Of a stretch of DNA of 64,000 nt, positions 15,827 to 24,584 are shown piece by piece. The DNA comes from an uncultured Chloroflexota bacterium (lineage in GTDB: Bacteria > Chloroflexota > Anaerolineae > Anaerolineales > Anaerolineaceae). The notes under the pieces are model-generated. The model was not told where the DNA came from, did no database searches, and was given only the letters and a program-made list of their open reading frames with translations. Each line of letters starts with the position of its first letter. Within the stretch, counting starts at the first letter, position 1. The stretch spans positions 1 through 64,000 of the forward strand of contig CADACE010000021.1 of NCBI GenBank assembly GCA_902786265.1. Reading direction: 5' to 3'. Made by a program: the position numbers and the translations under genes.

Positions 15827-18133
15827 TTAATTGTTCCATCTGCGTATATCATTTTCGTAATCAACATAACTATCCCCAAAAGTGTTGATTTTACCGTCAT
15901 ATGTCAATACAACAATACAATCAGCAAATACAATTGAAGAAATATTTTTCCATTTACTTTCAATTTCAATTTTTTCTTCTTTATCAATATAATGGATACT
16001 ATCTATAACAATAGTACCGTTTCTCTTTACCCCATAAATTGTATCATAGCCAGTACCTATAGAAACGATATCATTCCAATAAGGAACTGACAAAAAACTA
16101 TATTTAATATTTTTATAATCCCAATAATAATGTCCCGTATATATTACAGTTCCATTTTCTTTTAGTCCAACGGTGAAATCTGAATTTGCAGCAATTGCAA
16201 CAATGTTTTTCCATTCAGAGGCATCGCATTGGCCAAACTTATTATTGCCCACAGCAATAACTGTGCCATCTGATTTCAAACCGACAGTGAATTCTTTCCC
16301 AGTAGAAATTGCTAAGATATTATCCCAATCTGAAACATTACATTGTCCATATTGATTTTCTCCAACTGCGACAACAGTACCATCTGATTTCAGACCAACA
16401 GTAAAGCGATCGCCAGCAGCAATTGCAATAATATTCTCCCAATCGGAGACATTGCATTGTCCATATTGATTTTCTCCAACTGCGACAACAGTACCATCTG
16501 ACTTCAAACCAACTGTATAGTTGAATCCTGTCGCAACAGCAATAATATTATTCCAACTTGAAACATTAATTCTTCCTGAAATATTATTACCATACGAAAC
16601 TACTGTTCCATCCGGTCTTAGACCAACGCCAAATATTGAAGTACCTGAAATAGCCACTATCTTTAGCTTAGATCTAATTTCATTCCGTTTATTCAAAGCA
16701 TCCGCATAATCTCCTGCTTTCGAAAAAGCATGGAAAGCTTCAACAAGGTTTTTATTTAAAATATGATTTTCACCTTCCAAATAGTAACTTTTTTTTATAT
16801 TTTCTTCATCGCCAGCATTCCAAAAAGAAGCAATAGCTTCACGATATTTTAATTTTGAGAGAAGCATTTCCCCTTTTGCTTGATATGTTTCTTTTACTTT
16901 CGCTTCGGCGCCTGCTTGTAGGAATACTGTAACTGCTTCATCAAATCTATTATCAGCTAAAAGACTTTCTCCTTTGGCTATATAAACTTCCCTCACCTTA
17001 TCTTTATCGTCAACTTTTGTAAATACTATAATTGCCTCATCAAACATATGATCAGCTAGAAGGCTTTCGCCTTTAGCTTTATAAGTTTCATTTACTTTCT
17101 CTATATCACCGGATTTTTCGAAAGCATTAATCGCATCATCATAATTCTGACTGGAAAAAAGACTCTCACCTTTTTCATAGTAAGCTTGAAATATTTTTTC
17201 ACTGCTATCTCTATAAGAACCAAGTTCTTGGAATATGACTATAGATTCATCATATTTTCCTGCAGAAAGGAGACCTTCTGCCTTTTTGTATTTCAATAAA
17301 GGTTGCAATACGAATATAAATAGGAGTAGAACAGATACAACTGAAATAAAAATGATAGCTATATTTTTCCTTTTTGCTTTCAAATGTTTTTCAATTTCAA
17401 TTTTCTCTCGTTCAATTCTTTCTCTTCTAGCATTTTCTTCTGCTTCTCTTTGCTCTCGCTCAGCAGCAGCTTTTTGTTCTGCTAATTGTTTTTCCCAGAC
17501 CTCTTTTCTGAGACGTTCTTCTTTTTCCCTTGCAAGAGAACCAAGGTCAACATGGAACAACTCATTAGCATTTTTTTTACAGAAGTGACATGAAAATTCA
17601 TTGATATGATTGATTTTTCCGCACGTACAATACCATAAATCACCAATTTGTACTGGGCAAACACTACAATCAGATCCGTAATGTATTTTGAATTGTTTCG
17701 TCATTTCGGAGTCTTTGAAAAAATCATTTAGCGGAACCGCTGTAGGAAGAGGTTGCCAAATATCATCACCACCATTCCATACTTCGTTATTCTCAAAAAT
17801 GATCTCCCGTACAGAAACATAAAACGCACGTGTTCCGGGATCAGGAAGATTAACTGGAACATCCTGCCCGAAATTCTCATCCCGTTTTGCTGACAGATCC
17901 AGATATTGAAATATTACTGGTTCTCCCAGCGGTCTTTGGGCCGTATCTAATGCGATGATCCTGACTGATACAGCCTTGATAACAGAATCGGAAATATTCT
18001 TGAATTTCAGCTGAGCTACAACGCTGTTATATTGATTGTCCTTCAGTAGAGCACCGGCTTCAATAATTATTGGGGAGCCAGCGGTATACAATAACCCAGG
18101 TAACGCATATAATCTTTCATATCTGTCTCTCAT
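15827..18133 (-). CDS. Zinc-ribbon/TPR membrane protein with C-terminal RCC1-like propeller
   Basis: 768 residues. Residues 1-150 form a conserved beta-rich head (shared with the next gene). A six-cysteine zinc ribbon follows (C156, C159, C169, C171, C182, C185), then a Lys/Glu-rich coiled coil (200-256) and one membrane helix (258-280). Residues about 285-500 hold TPR-like repeats of the form YxKGESLLxxxxFDEAIxxF. Residues about 505-768 carry RCC1-like propeller blades, each with VGLKSDGTVVAVGxNxYGQC followed by IIAIAAG. With the N-terminus inside, TPR and propeller would lie outside the cell (inference). RCC1 propellers are protein- or ligand-binding platforms; no enzyme motif is present. 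TAGGAG precedes the ATG. It is the last gene of a four-gene leftward operon and a tandem paralogue of the gene at 18192. Confidence 0.75.
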   Translation of the reverse strand: MRDRYERLYALPGLLYTAGSPIIIEAGALLKDNQYNSVVAQLKFKNISDSVIKAVSVRIIALDTAQRPLGEPVIFQYLDLSAKRDENFGQDVPVNLPDPGTRAFYVSVREIIFENNEVWNGGDDIWQPLPTAVPLNDFFKDSEMTKQFKIHYGSDCSVCPVQIGDLWYCTCGKINHINEFSCHFCKKNANELFHVDLGSLAREKEERLRKEVWEKQLAEQKAAAEREQREAEENARRERIEREKIEIEKHLKAKRKNIAIIFISVVSVLLLFIFVLQPLLKYKKAEGLLSAGKYDESIVIFQELGSYRDSSEKIFQAYYEKGESLFSSQNYDDAINAFEKSGDIEKVNETYKAKGESLLADHMFDEAIIVFTKVDDKDKVREVYIAKGESLLADNRFDEAVTVFLQAGAEAKVKETYQAKGEMLLSKLKYREAIASFWNAGDEENIKKSYYLEGENHILNKNLVEAFHAFSKAGDYADALNKRNEIRSKLKIVAISGTSIFGVGLRPDGTVVSYGNNISGRINVSSWNNIIAVATGFNYTVGLKSDGTVVAVGENQYGQCNVSDWENIIAIAAGDRFTVGLKSDGTVVAVGENQYGQCNVSDWDNILAISTGKEFTVGLKSDGTVIAVGNNKFGQCDASEWKNIVAIAANSDFTVGLKENGTVIYTGHYYWDYKNIKYSFLSVPYWNDIVSIGTGYDTIYGVKRNGTIVIDSIHYIDKEEKIEIESKWKNISSIVFADCIVVLTYDGKINTFGDSYVDYENDIRRWNN

Positions 18134-18191
18134 TTCAAATATCTCCTAAAGTGGCGAAAGGTATTATTCCGAATAAATAAAAAATACCATT

Positions 18192-20237
18192 TTATCTGTA
18201 ATAATTTGATACCTCGTTTGCATATGAAGTATCTTTGCCAGTGTAAAGATGCCAGTCATCTGAACGAAATGAATTATTTGTAAAATCTGATATTATTTTA
18301 TACAAAGAGCCAAATTCCAGATTATGCATTAAATAGTCACCAGACTTATAACAAATATCATACATATTGCCTATATATTTTCCGATATAAGATGTGCATA
18401 TTCCATTTTTGCATTCCATTCTATCTGAACTATCAGCTATCCTTGCAGATTGAGAATGCATAGACCACGTTCCATTAAAAGCTTCGATTCTTTGTATTTG
18501 AGGTAGAGATTGAAATTCGGTTCTAAGTTTTTCTGTTTTTATCTTTTCGTAGTATCCATAATAATCTGATAAACTATGCATGGAACCATCATTAAGGTTG
18601 ATTGGCTTCAGAAGACAATAATAGTAATATGATTGACTGTCAGAATAATTATCCCCTTCTTTGAAAGCCTTAGCAGCTTCCGCATAGAGTCTTCTTGAGA
18701 AAAGGTCCAGTCCTTCCTCATAATAAGTTCGTTTCATTTGTGTTGAGACATCTTTATACTTTTTTATATTGCTGAATATTTTACGCGCCTCGCTATATTT
18801 TTTGTTTTCAATAAGAGATATTCCTTCTTCATAATATGTCTGCTGAAATAAATCTGCGGCATCTAAGTATTGGCCTGCTTTTTCAAAATCACTACGTGCT
18901 TGAGAATACTTTTTTGATGCTAATAACCCTTTTCCTCTTTCATAAAATGCTTGTTGTAATAATGAAGCCGCATCAGAATAACTTTTAGCTTGCTGAAGAG
19001 AAGAAATTGCTTGGTCATAATCTTTAGATTCTAATAAACCTTTCCCCTTTTCATAATAAGCTTTCTGTAGTAACTCCTGAACATCTTCATATCCATTTGC
19101 TTTCTTTAAAGCACTTATTGCATTATCATATTCTTGTAGGGATAAATAATATTTTCCTTCTTCATAATACGATTGTTTTATCCACCCTTGAACATCATCA
19201 TTGTCTACCGACTTATTGAAAACAATACGGGCTTCATTAAATTGATTTTCTTGTAATAGTTCTTGCCCATGCTGATAATATACTTCTGCTGTCTTTAGAT
19301 TTGAATCTCTGAAAGTTCCTAATTCAGTGAAAATAGATGCTGCTTCTTCAAACCTTTTCTCCTGTAATAACGCTTCAGCTTTATTATATTTTTGTGAATA
19401 AATTAACATCCGTATAATAAAGAATGCAGCTATTGCAAAAAGAATGAAAGCAACTATAATCATTACTTTTTTTCTTTTTGCTTTAGAAATTCTTTCAGCT
19501 TCAATCCGCTCCCTTTCAATTCGTTCTCTTCTTGCATTTTCTTCAGCTTCTTTTTGTGCCTTCTCCGCGGCGGCTTTTTGTTCTGCTAATTGTTTTTCCC
19601 AGGCCTCTTTTCTGAGACGTTCTTCCTTTTCCCTTGCAAGAGATCCAAGGTCTACGTGGAACAATTCATTAGCTTTTTTTCCACATAAATAACATGTAAA
19701 TTCATTGATATGATTGATTTTTCCACAGGTACAATACCATAAATCACCAATTTGTACCGGACAGACACTGCAGTCAGATCCATAACGTATTTTGAATTGT
19801 TTCGTCATTTCTGAGTCTTTGAAATAATCATTTAGCGGAACCGCTGTAGGAAGAGGTTGCCAAACATCTTCACTGCCATTCCATACTTCATTGTTTTCAA
19901 AAACGATTTCACTTACTGATACATAAAATGCACGTGTTCCCGAATCGGGAAGATTTACAGGAACATTCTGCCCGAAATTCTCATCACGTTTTGCAGACAG
20001 ATCCAGATATTGAAAGATTACCGGTTCTCCCAACGGTCTTTGCGCAGTATCCAGTGCAAAAATTTTTACAGAGACAGCTTTAATTACAGAATCGGAAATG
20101 TTCTTAAATTTCAGCTGAGCTACGGCGCTGTTGTATTGGTTATCCTTTAGAAGCGCACCCGCTTCGATAATTACCGGGGAGCCAGAGGTATACAACAACC
20201 CAGGTAATGCATATAATCTTTCATATCTGTCTCTCAT
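18192..20237 (-). CDS. Zinc-ribbon/TPR membrane protein, tandem paralogue with different C-terminus
   Basis: 681 residues. The first 240 or so residues are nearly identical to those of the gene at 15827, including the six-cysteine zinc ribbon and the coiled coil. The membrane helix (about 257-279) differs in sequence. Some seven TPR-like units (YYEKGKGLLESKDYDQAISSLQ type) follow to about residue 560. The last 120 residues are not RCC1; they form an unrecognised domain with FNGTWSMHS, MECKNGICTSYIGKYIGNMYD and SDDWHLYTGKD, beta-rich and resembling lipocalin-like or small beta-barrel ligand domains only in style. GGGAGAAG precedes the ATG. The gene lies 13 nt after the small membrane protein at 20250. 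The pair looks like a common inner module joined to interchangeable outer domains. Confidence 0.75.
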   Translation of the reverse strand: MRDRYERLYALPGLLYTSGSPVIIEAGALLKDNQYNSAVAQLKFKNISDSVIKAVSVKIFALDTAQRPLGEPVIFQYLDLSAKRDENFGQNVPVNLPDSGTRAFYVSVSEIVFENNEVWNGSEDVWQPLPTAVPLNDYFKDSEMTKQFKIRYGSDCSVCPVQIGDLWYCTCGKINHINEFTCYLCGKKANELFHVDLGSLAREKEERLRKEAWEKQLAEQKAAAEKAQKEAEENARRERIERERIEAERISKAKRKKVMIIVAFILFAIAAFFIIRMLIYSQKYNKAEALLQEKRFEEAASIFTELGTFRDSNLKTAEVYYQHGQELLQENQFNEARIVFNKSVDNDDVQGWIKQSYYEEGKYYLSLQEYDNAISALKKANGYEDVQELLQKAYYEKGKGLLESKDYDQAISSLQQAKSYSDAASLLQQAFYERGKGLLASKKYSQARSDFEKAGQYLDAADLFQQTYYEEGISLIENKKYSEARKIFSNIKKYKDVSTQMKRTYYEEGLDLFSRRLYAEAAKAFKEGDNYSDSQSYYYYCLLKPINLNDGSMHSLSDYYGYYEKIKTEKLRTEFQSLPQIQRIEAFNGTWSMHSQSARIADSSDRMECKNGICTSYIGKYIGNMYDICYKSGDYLMHNLEFGSLYKIISDFTNNSFRSDDWHLYTGKDTSYANEVSNYYR

Positions 20238-20249
20238 TATTTCTTCTCC

Positions 20250-20549
20250 CTAAAGTGGTGGCAGGTTATTATTCCAATATGTCTGTTGTGGTTGTTGATA
20301 TTGAGGTTGAGCTTGTTGAGGTGAGGCAGTACCAGACTTTTCAATCGCTGTAATGATATCTTTGTTTCCTTTTCTATCTGGTAACGCAGCAACCATAAAA
20401 TAACCGATTATATTAAGCCAAAAACACCACCAAAAATATCCGGAATATCCTTTTTCATTAGCAATTTCCTCAAATTTTGATGCTACAGCAATTTCCAATG
20501 CTAAAGCAATAATTCCTATGACAACATACCATAAAACAACATTTTTCAT
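20250..20549 (-). CDS. Small membrane protein with Gln/Pro-rich tail
   Basis: 99 residues: two membrane helices (about 4-22 and 38-56; WWCFWLNIIGYFMVAALP) and a C-terminal Gln/Pro-rich cytoplasmic tail ending NNNLPPL. GGGAGG precedes the ATG. It is the second gene of the island operon, directly ahead of the paralogue pair. The last codons and stop (CCACTTTAGG) are echoed upstream of the second paralogue, which marks the boundary of the duplication. No function can be assigned; a partner or assembly factor of the two large proteins is possible. Confidence 0.7.
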   Translation of the reverse strand: MKNVVLWYVVIGIIALALEIAVASKFEEIANEKGYSGYFWWCFWLNIIGYFMVAALPDRKGNKDIITAIEKSGTASPQQAQPQYQQPQQTYWNNNLPPL

Positions 20550-20565
20550 ATTTACCTCCCATTAT

Positions 20566-20778
20566 TTATATTTTAGCGATTGCTTCCGCTTCTTCCTTGG
20601 TAGGATAAAGCCGGCTCTCGCGCACCCTGGTTCCTCCGTTCCGTTCTGTAAAACGGATGGTGACAAAACCGGCGACCGTCATTACAACGGTTGCTTCCTC
20701 AATAAAGTGGTTGTTGCCTATGAGATAAACTATGGCGCCGGGTTTGAATTTTGTATTCATAATAGGCAATTTTAGCAT
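20566..20778 (-). CDS. Small hypothetical protein
   Basis: 70 residues, beta-rich, with FKPGAIVYLIGNNHFIEEATV and GFVTIRFTERNGGTRVRESRLYPTKEEAE. The pattern suggests a small SH3- or KOW-like barrel with a C-terminal helix. TGAGGT lies at good distance before the ATG at 20778; the internal ATG at 20760 lacks such a site. It starts the four-gene island operon. Function unknown. Confidence 0.65.
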   Translation of the reverse strand: MLKLPIMNTKFKPGAIVYLIGNNHFIEEATVVMTVAGFVTIRFTERNGGTRVRESRLYPTKEEAEAIAKI

Positions 20779-20878
20779 ATACTACCTCAGATGATTGTCA
20801 CTTTTTAATAACAACAATAACATTCCGCAATTAGAGCTGGCATTTTTTTCCTATTTTAATTTCATAATCTAATTTCAC

Positions 20879-21028
20879 ATATCGTTATTATGTGAGGTGA
20901 TTTTTTTGTTTTCGCACATGCAGGAAATTTACAAAATCAAAATCTCAGCAGAACAGGGAAAAAACTACAAATATACATCTAAAAGTTCGAGAAAATGAGA
21001 TGTTTTTGTATCAAATCCGCGCTACTGA
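20879..21028. repeat. Island-flanking direct repeat (right copy)
   Basis: Diverged copy of 15273-15426 in the same orientation, located 100 bp upstream of the first island gene. The distance between copies is about 5.6 kb. Confidence 0.7.
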
Positions 21029-21118
21029 CAAAACGCAAAAAATGTGGCAGGGAAATAGAACAACGATGACTTTGTACCGCTTTGGGTTTTCGGTCCTGAA
21101 AAGACATGCGTTCCTGTT

Positions 21119-21197
21119 TTAAAATAAAAAATCCGCCTTGGTGAATCAGACGGATATTATATTCCGGGCTTCTGGCTGCCCCCCGAAGGGGGCAGCC
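21119..21197 (-). terminator. Double hairpin terminator; includes the 54-bp repeat (copy 2)
   Basis: Reading leftwards from the stop of the gene at 21241, the first hairpin is GGCTGCCCCC/GGGGGCAGCC with a TTCG-type tetraloop (21174-21197). It is followed by the 54-bp repeat (21119-21172), whose ATCCGTCT/AGGCGGAT stem ends in TTTTTTATTTT. Together they should terminate strongly. Confidence 0.85.
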
Positions 21198-21240
21198 ATA
21201 ATTTTTATTCAAATTTCGCCGGAATCAGTCCTGCTGATGA

Positions 21241-22857
21241 TTATTTCGGGGCAGCGACACAATTGGTGTTATTGTGATCGGAGTAGACAGAACCGGTGAT
21301 GTAGAAGCCGTAATCAAGGAAGTTGATTGCGCCGGTCATTGCCAGATCGCTGTTGGTCTGATACGGATAGTCCGTAATCTTCGCGCGGCCGATCAGGATA
21401 ACTTCTTCGCCAGCAGGGAGTGTAATCTTGTTCTTGAATGCATCCTGCGTAGACAGAACCCAGTTCCAGCTCATCGGGGTACCGCCATTGATAGCGACAG
21501 CGACGTTCTTGAGGTTGATGACTTCATCCTTGACACCATCGTTCTTGAGGCGGACCATCATGTAAGCGAACTTACCGCATTTCTGATACATACCCCAGAC
21601 ACCGTTCTTGTAGACACCATAGGCGCCGGAAGCGGAAATGGTCTTATCTTTTTCGCCGAAGTAAGGAGTCAGGAATCTGTAGAGAGGATCCTTGACCTGC
21701 ATGCGGCTGACAACCGGGCACGGGAATTCAACAGGTTTGAAGACACCGAAGACTTTGTAGCTCATACCGCCGACACGGAAGGTGAAGGGCAGATCGCTGC
21801 CGCCCAGGTCGCGCAGAACTGCGGAGCTGAGATGGTCGATGGTGATATCGAAGCGGATCAGGGCATTCTTGCCGAGGCCGATACCTTCACCATACTTGCA
21901 GTAATCGGTACGCGGAGCGCCGTTGGCGTTGTTGTAGATGGTGTACTTGCAGGTATAGCTGGTGTAGCGGGTGCTGTAACCGTCGATCATGACATCAGCA
22001 GGGATAATATAGTTATCCTTGGAAGTGCTCTTGTAGTTGCGGATGGTCACCTGGAAGCGGGCTTCACCGGTGTTTTCATCGTAGACTGCACGGACAGAAT
22101 CCATCATGCCGGCAACGCCGCTCTTCGGGTTGTATTCCTCGAGGTTACCCTGACAGTAATTGCGCTTGGCTTCCGGAGTAGCTGTGTAAGGAGCTGTGGT
22201 GATAGGAGCTTCGTCTTCAGCCCAGCCAAAAGCAGTGCGATAAGTGGTGTGCAGAACAGTGAGTTCGATCTGCGGTGCGGAGGATTCAACCAGAATGCCA
22301 TTGTACTGAATGTAGCCATTGATTTTGGCTTCATAGGCACCGGTCTTGTTGTTCTTGCGGAACTGAATGGAGCTGCAGCCATCATCACTGCCGGAGCATT
22401 TCACTTTGGTAACGCTGGCGGAAGAACCATTAACTTTCGCAGACAGTTTGCGCAGGTAAGTGGTTTTTTCCGGGCCATAGTACTGGCTGACAGTACCGGT
22501 TTCATCCGCAGCACGGGTAATGACCATCTCGAAGGAGATCAGACCATCGCCGCAGGGATCGAAAGAAGCTTTGGTGATTGTGGCGGTGCCGATCGGGGCT
22601 TTGCCTTCATAAGCAACATCCTCGAGGGAAACGTCTTTCTTCACAAAGTCCTTAACGACCGGTTCGTCACTTTCGACCCAGATATAATCAGAATCTTCAT
22701 CTTCAAACATATCCGGGAAGAGCAGGTTCATATCGCTGAAGACCTGAAGGACGGTATTTTCGTCCCATGTTTCTTCGAAGTCTCCTGCGAAGACTCCAAC
22801 CGACATGCTCAGGATCATCACCAGAGCAAACAAAATACTAAAAGTTTTCGTTTTCAT
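21241..22857 (-). CDS. Secreted protein of unknown function, probably abundant
   Basis: 538 residues with a signal peptide (MKTKTFSILFALVMILSMSVGVFA). The mature protein is acidic at its start (DFEETWDENTV, FEDEDSDYIWVESDEP) and then beta-rich with paired cysteines (VKCSGSDDGCSSIQF, YTCKYTIYNN, FPCPVVSRM). I see no catalytic motif, anchor or known domain. Codon choice is strongly biased (mostly a single codon for each of Thr, Val, Lys and Glu), unlike its neighbours, which suggests high expression; this bias also produces a long open frame on the opposite strand. It is monocistronic, with a double-hairpin terminator and a long upstream region containing the heptamer array. A major surface or envelope protein is a reasonable guess. 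Confidence 0.75.
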   Translation of the reverse strand: MKTKTFSILFALVMILSMSVGVFAGDFEETWDENTVLQVFSDMNLLFPDMFEDEDSDYIWVESDEPVVKDFVKKDVSLEDVAYEGKAPIGTATITKASFDPCGDGLISFEMVITRAADETGTVSQYYGPEKTTYLRKLSAKVNGSSASVTKVKCSGSDDGCSSIQFRKNNKTGAYEAKINGYIQYNGILVESSAPQIELTVLHTTYRTAFGWAEDEAPITTAPYTATPEAKRNYCQGNLEEYNPKSGVAGMMDSVRAVYDENTGEARFQVTIRNYKSTSKDNYIIPADVMIDGYSTRYTSYTCKYTIYNNANGAPRTDYCKYGEGIGLGKNALIRFDITIDHLSSAVLRDLGGSDLPFTFRVGGMSYKVFGVFKPVEFPCPVVSRMQVKDPLYRFLTPYFGEKDKTISASGAYGVYKNGVWGMYQKCGKFAYMMVRLKNDGVKDEVINLKNVAVAINGGTPMSWNWVLSTQDAFKNKITLPAGEEVILIGRAKITDYPYQTNSDLAMTGAINFLDYGFYITGSVYSDHNNTNCVAAPK

Positions 22858-23060
22858 GCTTTGACCTCATTTCTCAACGAAATTTGATGAATTTTCATCC
22901 ACCACCCATATTTGGGGGCAGGTTAACTGATATTTGTGCAATATCAGTGCCAATCACGATAATTCTCCACATGAATTTTCCACGATTTTCATTTTGAGCT
23001 TTATCGCTGTTCTTTATTGTTGCAAGGTCAATGCCAAAAATTAATTGAATTTTTAAATCA

Positions 23061-23390
23061 GGGATCGGGGATTAGGGACCAGGGACCAGGGGTCAGGGAT
23101 CGGGGGTCAGGAATCGGGGATTAGGGACCAGGGACCAGGGATCGGGGATTAGGGACCAGGGGTCAGGGATTAGGGACCAGGGGTCGGGGATCAGGGGTCA
23201 GGAATCGGGGATTAGGGACCAGAGGTCGGGGATCAGGGGTCGGGGATCGGGGATTTGGGACCAGAGGTCGGGGATCAGGGGTCGGGGATCGGGGATTTGG
23301 GACCAGGAATGAGTTATCAGCCAGCAGTGGTTAGTTATCTGCCCCCTGATCCCTACTCCCTAATCCCTACCACCCTACCTCCTACCCCCT
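23061..23390. repeat. Large heptamer repeat array (locus 3), G-quadruplex-prone
   Basis: From 23061 to 23312 there are exactly 36 phased heptamers (252 nt): GGGATCG, GGGATTA, GGGACCA, GGGGTCA, GGAATCG, GAGGTCG and close variants. A 42-bp block of six units occurs twice in tandem at the right end. The G3N4 spacing on the plus strand suits G-quadruplexes. After a 30-nt gap, 23342-23390 holds about seven heptamers of the inverted type (TCCCTAC, TCCCTAA), which run into the 3' end of the LysR gene. 22858-23060 holds no gene and presumably the promoter of the gene at 21241. Confidence 0.95.
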
Positions 23391-24251
23391 CCTAAGCGTC
23401 GGGAGGATGAAGCTCAGAAATTCTTTCGCGGCCGGGGGATTTTCTTCGTCAGATTTGGCGGCGATGCCGATTTCAAAATCGGAAGACAGGTCCAGAGGCA
23501 GGGCAGCGACATCGCCTTTCCAGCGCTGTGACAGAAGTGTATTGATCAGCACAACGCCCAGACCGGCTTCCACCATGGCATAGGCCGCGTAAATATCCGA
23601 GGTGGCTGCGCAATAGTTCGGATTAAGTCCGTTTTTTTTCAAAAACAGTGAGTTATCTGTTTCCAGGTCCGGAAAGAGTTCTATATAATCATCTGTCCAC
23701 AGGTCCGGCACATGATAAATTCCCCTTTTGACGGCAGGATGTGCTGCGGGGACCCACGCGCAGATGCTGTCACGGCACAGAGGATGGAAGACCGGTATGT
23801 TTTCACGCTGGCTGATGATGCAGAAATCCAATTCATGATCCCGGAGCATCTGGCTGAGCGCGCTGGAGGTTCCTTCGATCAGACGAATGTTAATGTTGGG
23901 ATGGAGTTTGCGGAAGGCAACGATCTGCCTGGAAAGGATCTGGTCATAGATCGGGTAGGCTGTGCCGACGGTGATGGAACCGGTTTCCAGACTGCAGATG
24001 CGGTCCGCGGTTTGCTGAAGCTGCTCCTGGATCCGCAGCAGATTGCGGATGAGCGGTAAGACCCGGGCACAGTCTTCTGTAGGCGTTACGCCGCTTTTCG
24101 CCCGGACCAGCAGCGGAAATCCCAGCTGCTCTTCAACGGTCGCCACACTCCGGCTGATGCCTGAGGGCGTATATCCCAGCTTTTCCGCCGCGGCTGTCAG
24201 ACTGCCTGTGTCGATGGCACAAATCAATGCTTTATATTTATCAGTATCCAT
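23382..24251 (-). CDS. LysR-family transcriptional regulator
   Basis: 289 residues. An N-terminal winged helix-turn-helix (about 3-60; LICAIDTGSLTAAAEKLGYTPSGISRSVATVEEQLG) is followed by a LysR substrate-binding domain (about 88-285; GSITVGTAYPIYDQILSRQI, DFCIIS, VEAGLGVVLINTLL). It is transcribed divergently from the EamA transporter at 24585, which it probably controls in response to an unidentified ligand. The last codons (RRG) and the stop fall inside inverted-type heptamer repeats, so the natural C-terminus may have been replaced. No clear ribosome binding site precedes the ATG beyond GAAAGGAAGG a few bases upstream, which is adequate. Confidence 0.9.
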   Translation of the reverse strand: MDTDKYKALICAIDTGSLTAAAEKLGYTPSGISRSVATVEEQLGFPLLVRAKSGVTPTEDCARVLPLIRNLLRIQEQLQQTADRICSLETGSITVGTAYPIYDQILSRQIVAFRKLHPNINIRLIEGTSSALSQMLRDHELDFCIISQRENIPVFHPLCRDSICAWVPAAHPAVKRGIYHVPDLWTDDYIELFPDLETDNSLFLKKNGLNPNYCAATSDIYAAYAMVEAGLGVVLINTLLSQRWKGDVAALPLDLSSDFEIGIAAKSDEENPPAAKEFLSFILPTLRRG

Positions 24252-24265
24252 AATTATTCCTTCCT

Positions 24266-24480
24266 TTCAGGATTCAGGGGGCAGGGAATGGGGGCTGGAG
24301 ATGGCGTTAGAAACAAGGCGAAAGGAGCAAGTGGATGGAGTCAGGAACGAGAGTCTGGGCGTATGATCACTGATGGCTGACTGCTCGTCCCTGTTCCCTG
24401 TCACTTGCTCGATTCTCCGGAATATAGTTTACAGTTTACTCCCTTGTTCCATGATCCAAGTCCCAAGTCCCTGACCCCTG
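24266..24480. repeat. Degenerate heptamer repeat array (locus 4)
   Basis: G-rich units (CAGGATT, CAGGGGG, CAGGGAA) at 24266-24300 and C-rich units (TCCCAAG, TCCCTGA, CCCCTGA) at about 24455-24480, with non-repeat sequence between. With locus 3 these arrays flank the LysR gene on both sides. Confidence 0.6.
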
Positions 24481-24496
24481 AATTCGAATATTGCAA

Positions 24497-24514
24497 AATT
24501 GTCAAAGAACAATT
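24497..24514. promoter_or_regulatory. Candidate LysR operator
   Basis: AATTGT-CAAAGA-ACAATT, a perfect 6+6 inverted repeat in the LysR/EamA intergenic region, about 70 nt upstream of the EamA ATG. A TATACT (24551-24556) may be the -10 of the transporter promoter. Binding by the LysR protein is inferred. Confidence 0.45.
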
Positions 24515-24584
24515 GAAATATTGTCGCTTTACTCAATTATAAAAACAGCGTATACTCTTGTCAAGAGAGAAAGGCGGAAACAAG

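Noticed and set aside
20979..21212. 77-codon minus-strand frame
   Set aside because: Covers the double terminator and the 54-bp repeat; no ribosome binding site and no homology.
21274..22887. 537-codon open frame on the plus strand
   Set aside because: Exactly antisense to the signal-peptide-bearing gene at 21241-22857. It results from that gene's codon bias; it has no ribosome binding site and its product looks like no protein.
23061..23312. CRISPR array
   Set aside because: Units are 7 nt and contiguous with no spacers, and no cas genes are present.
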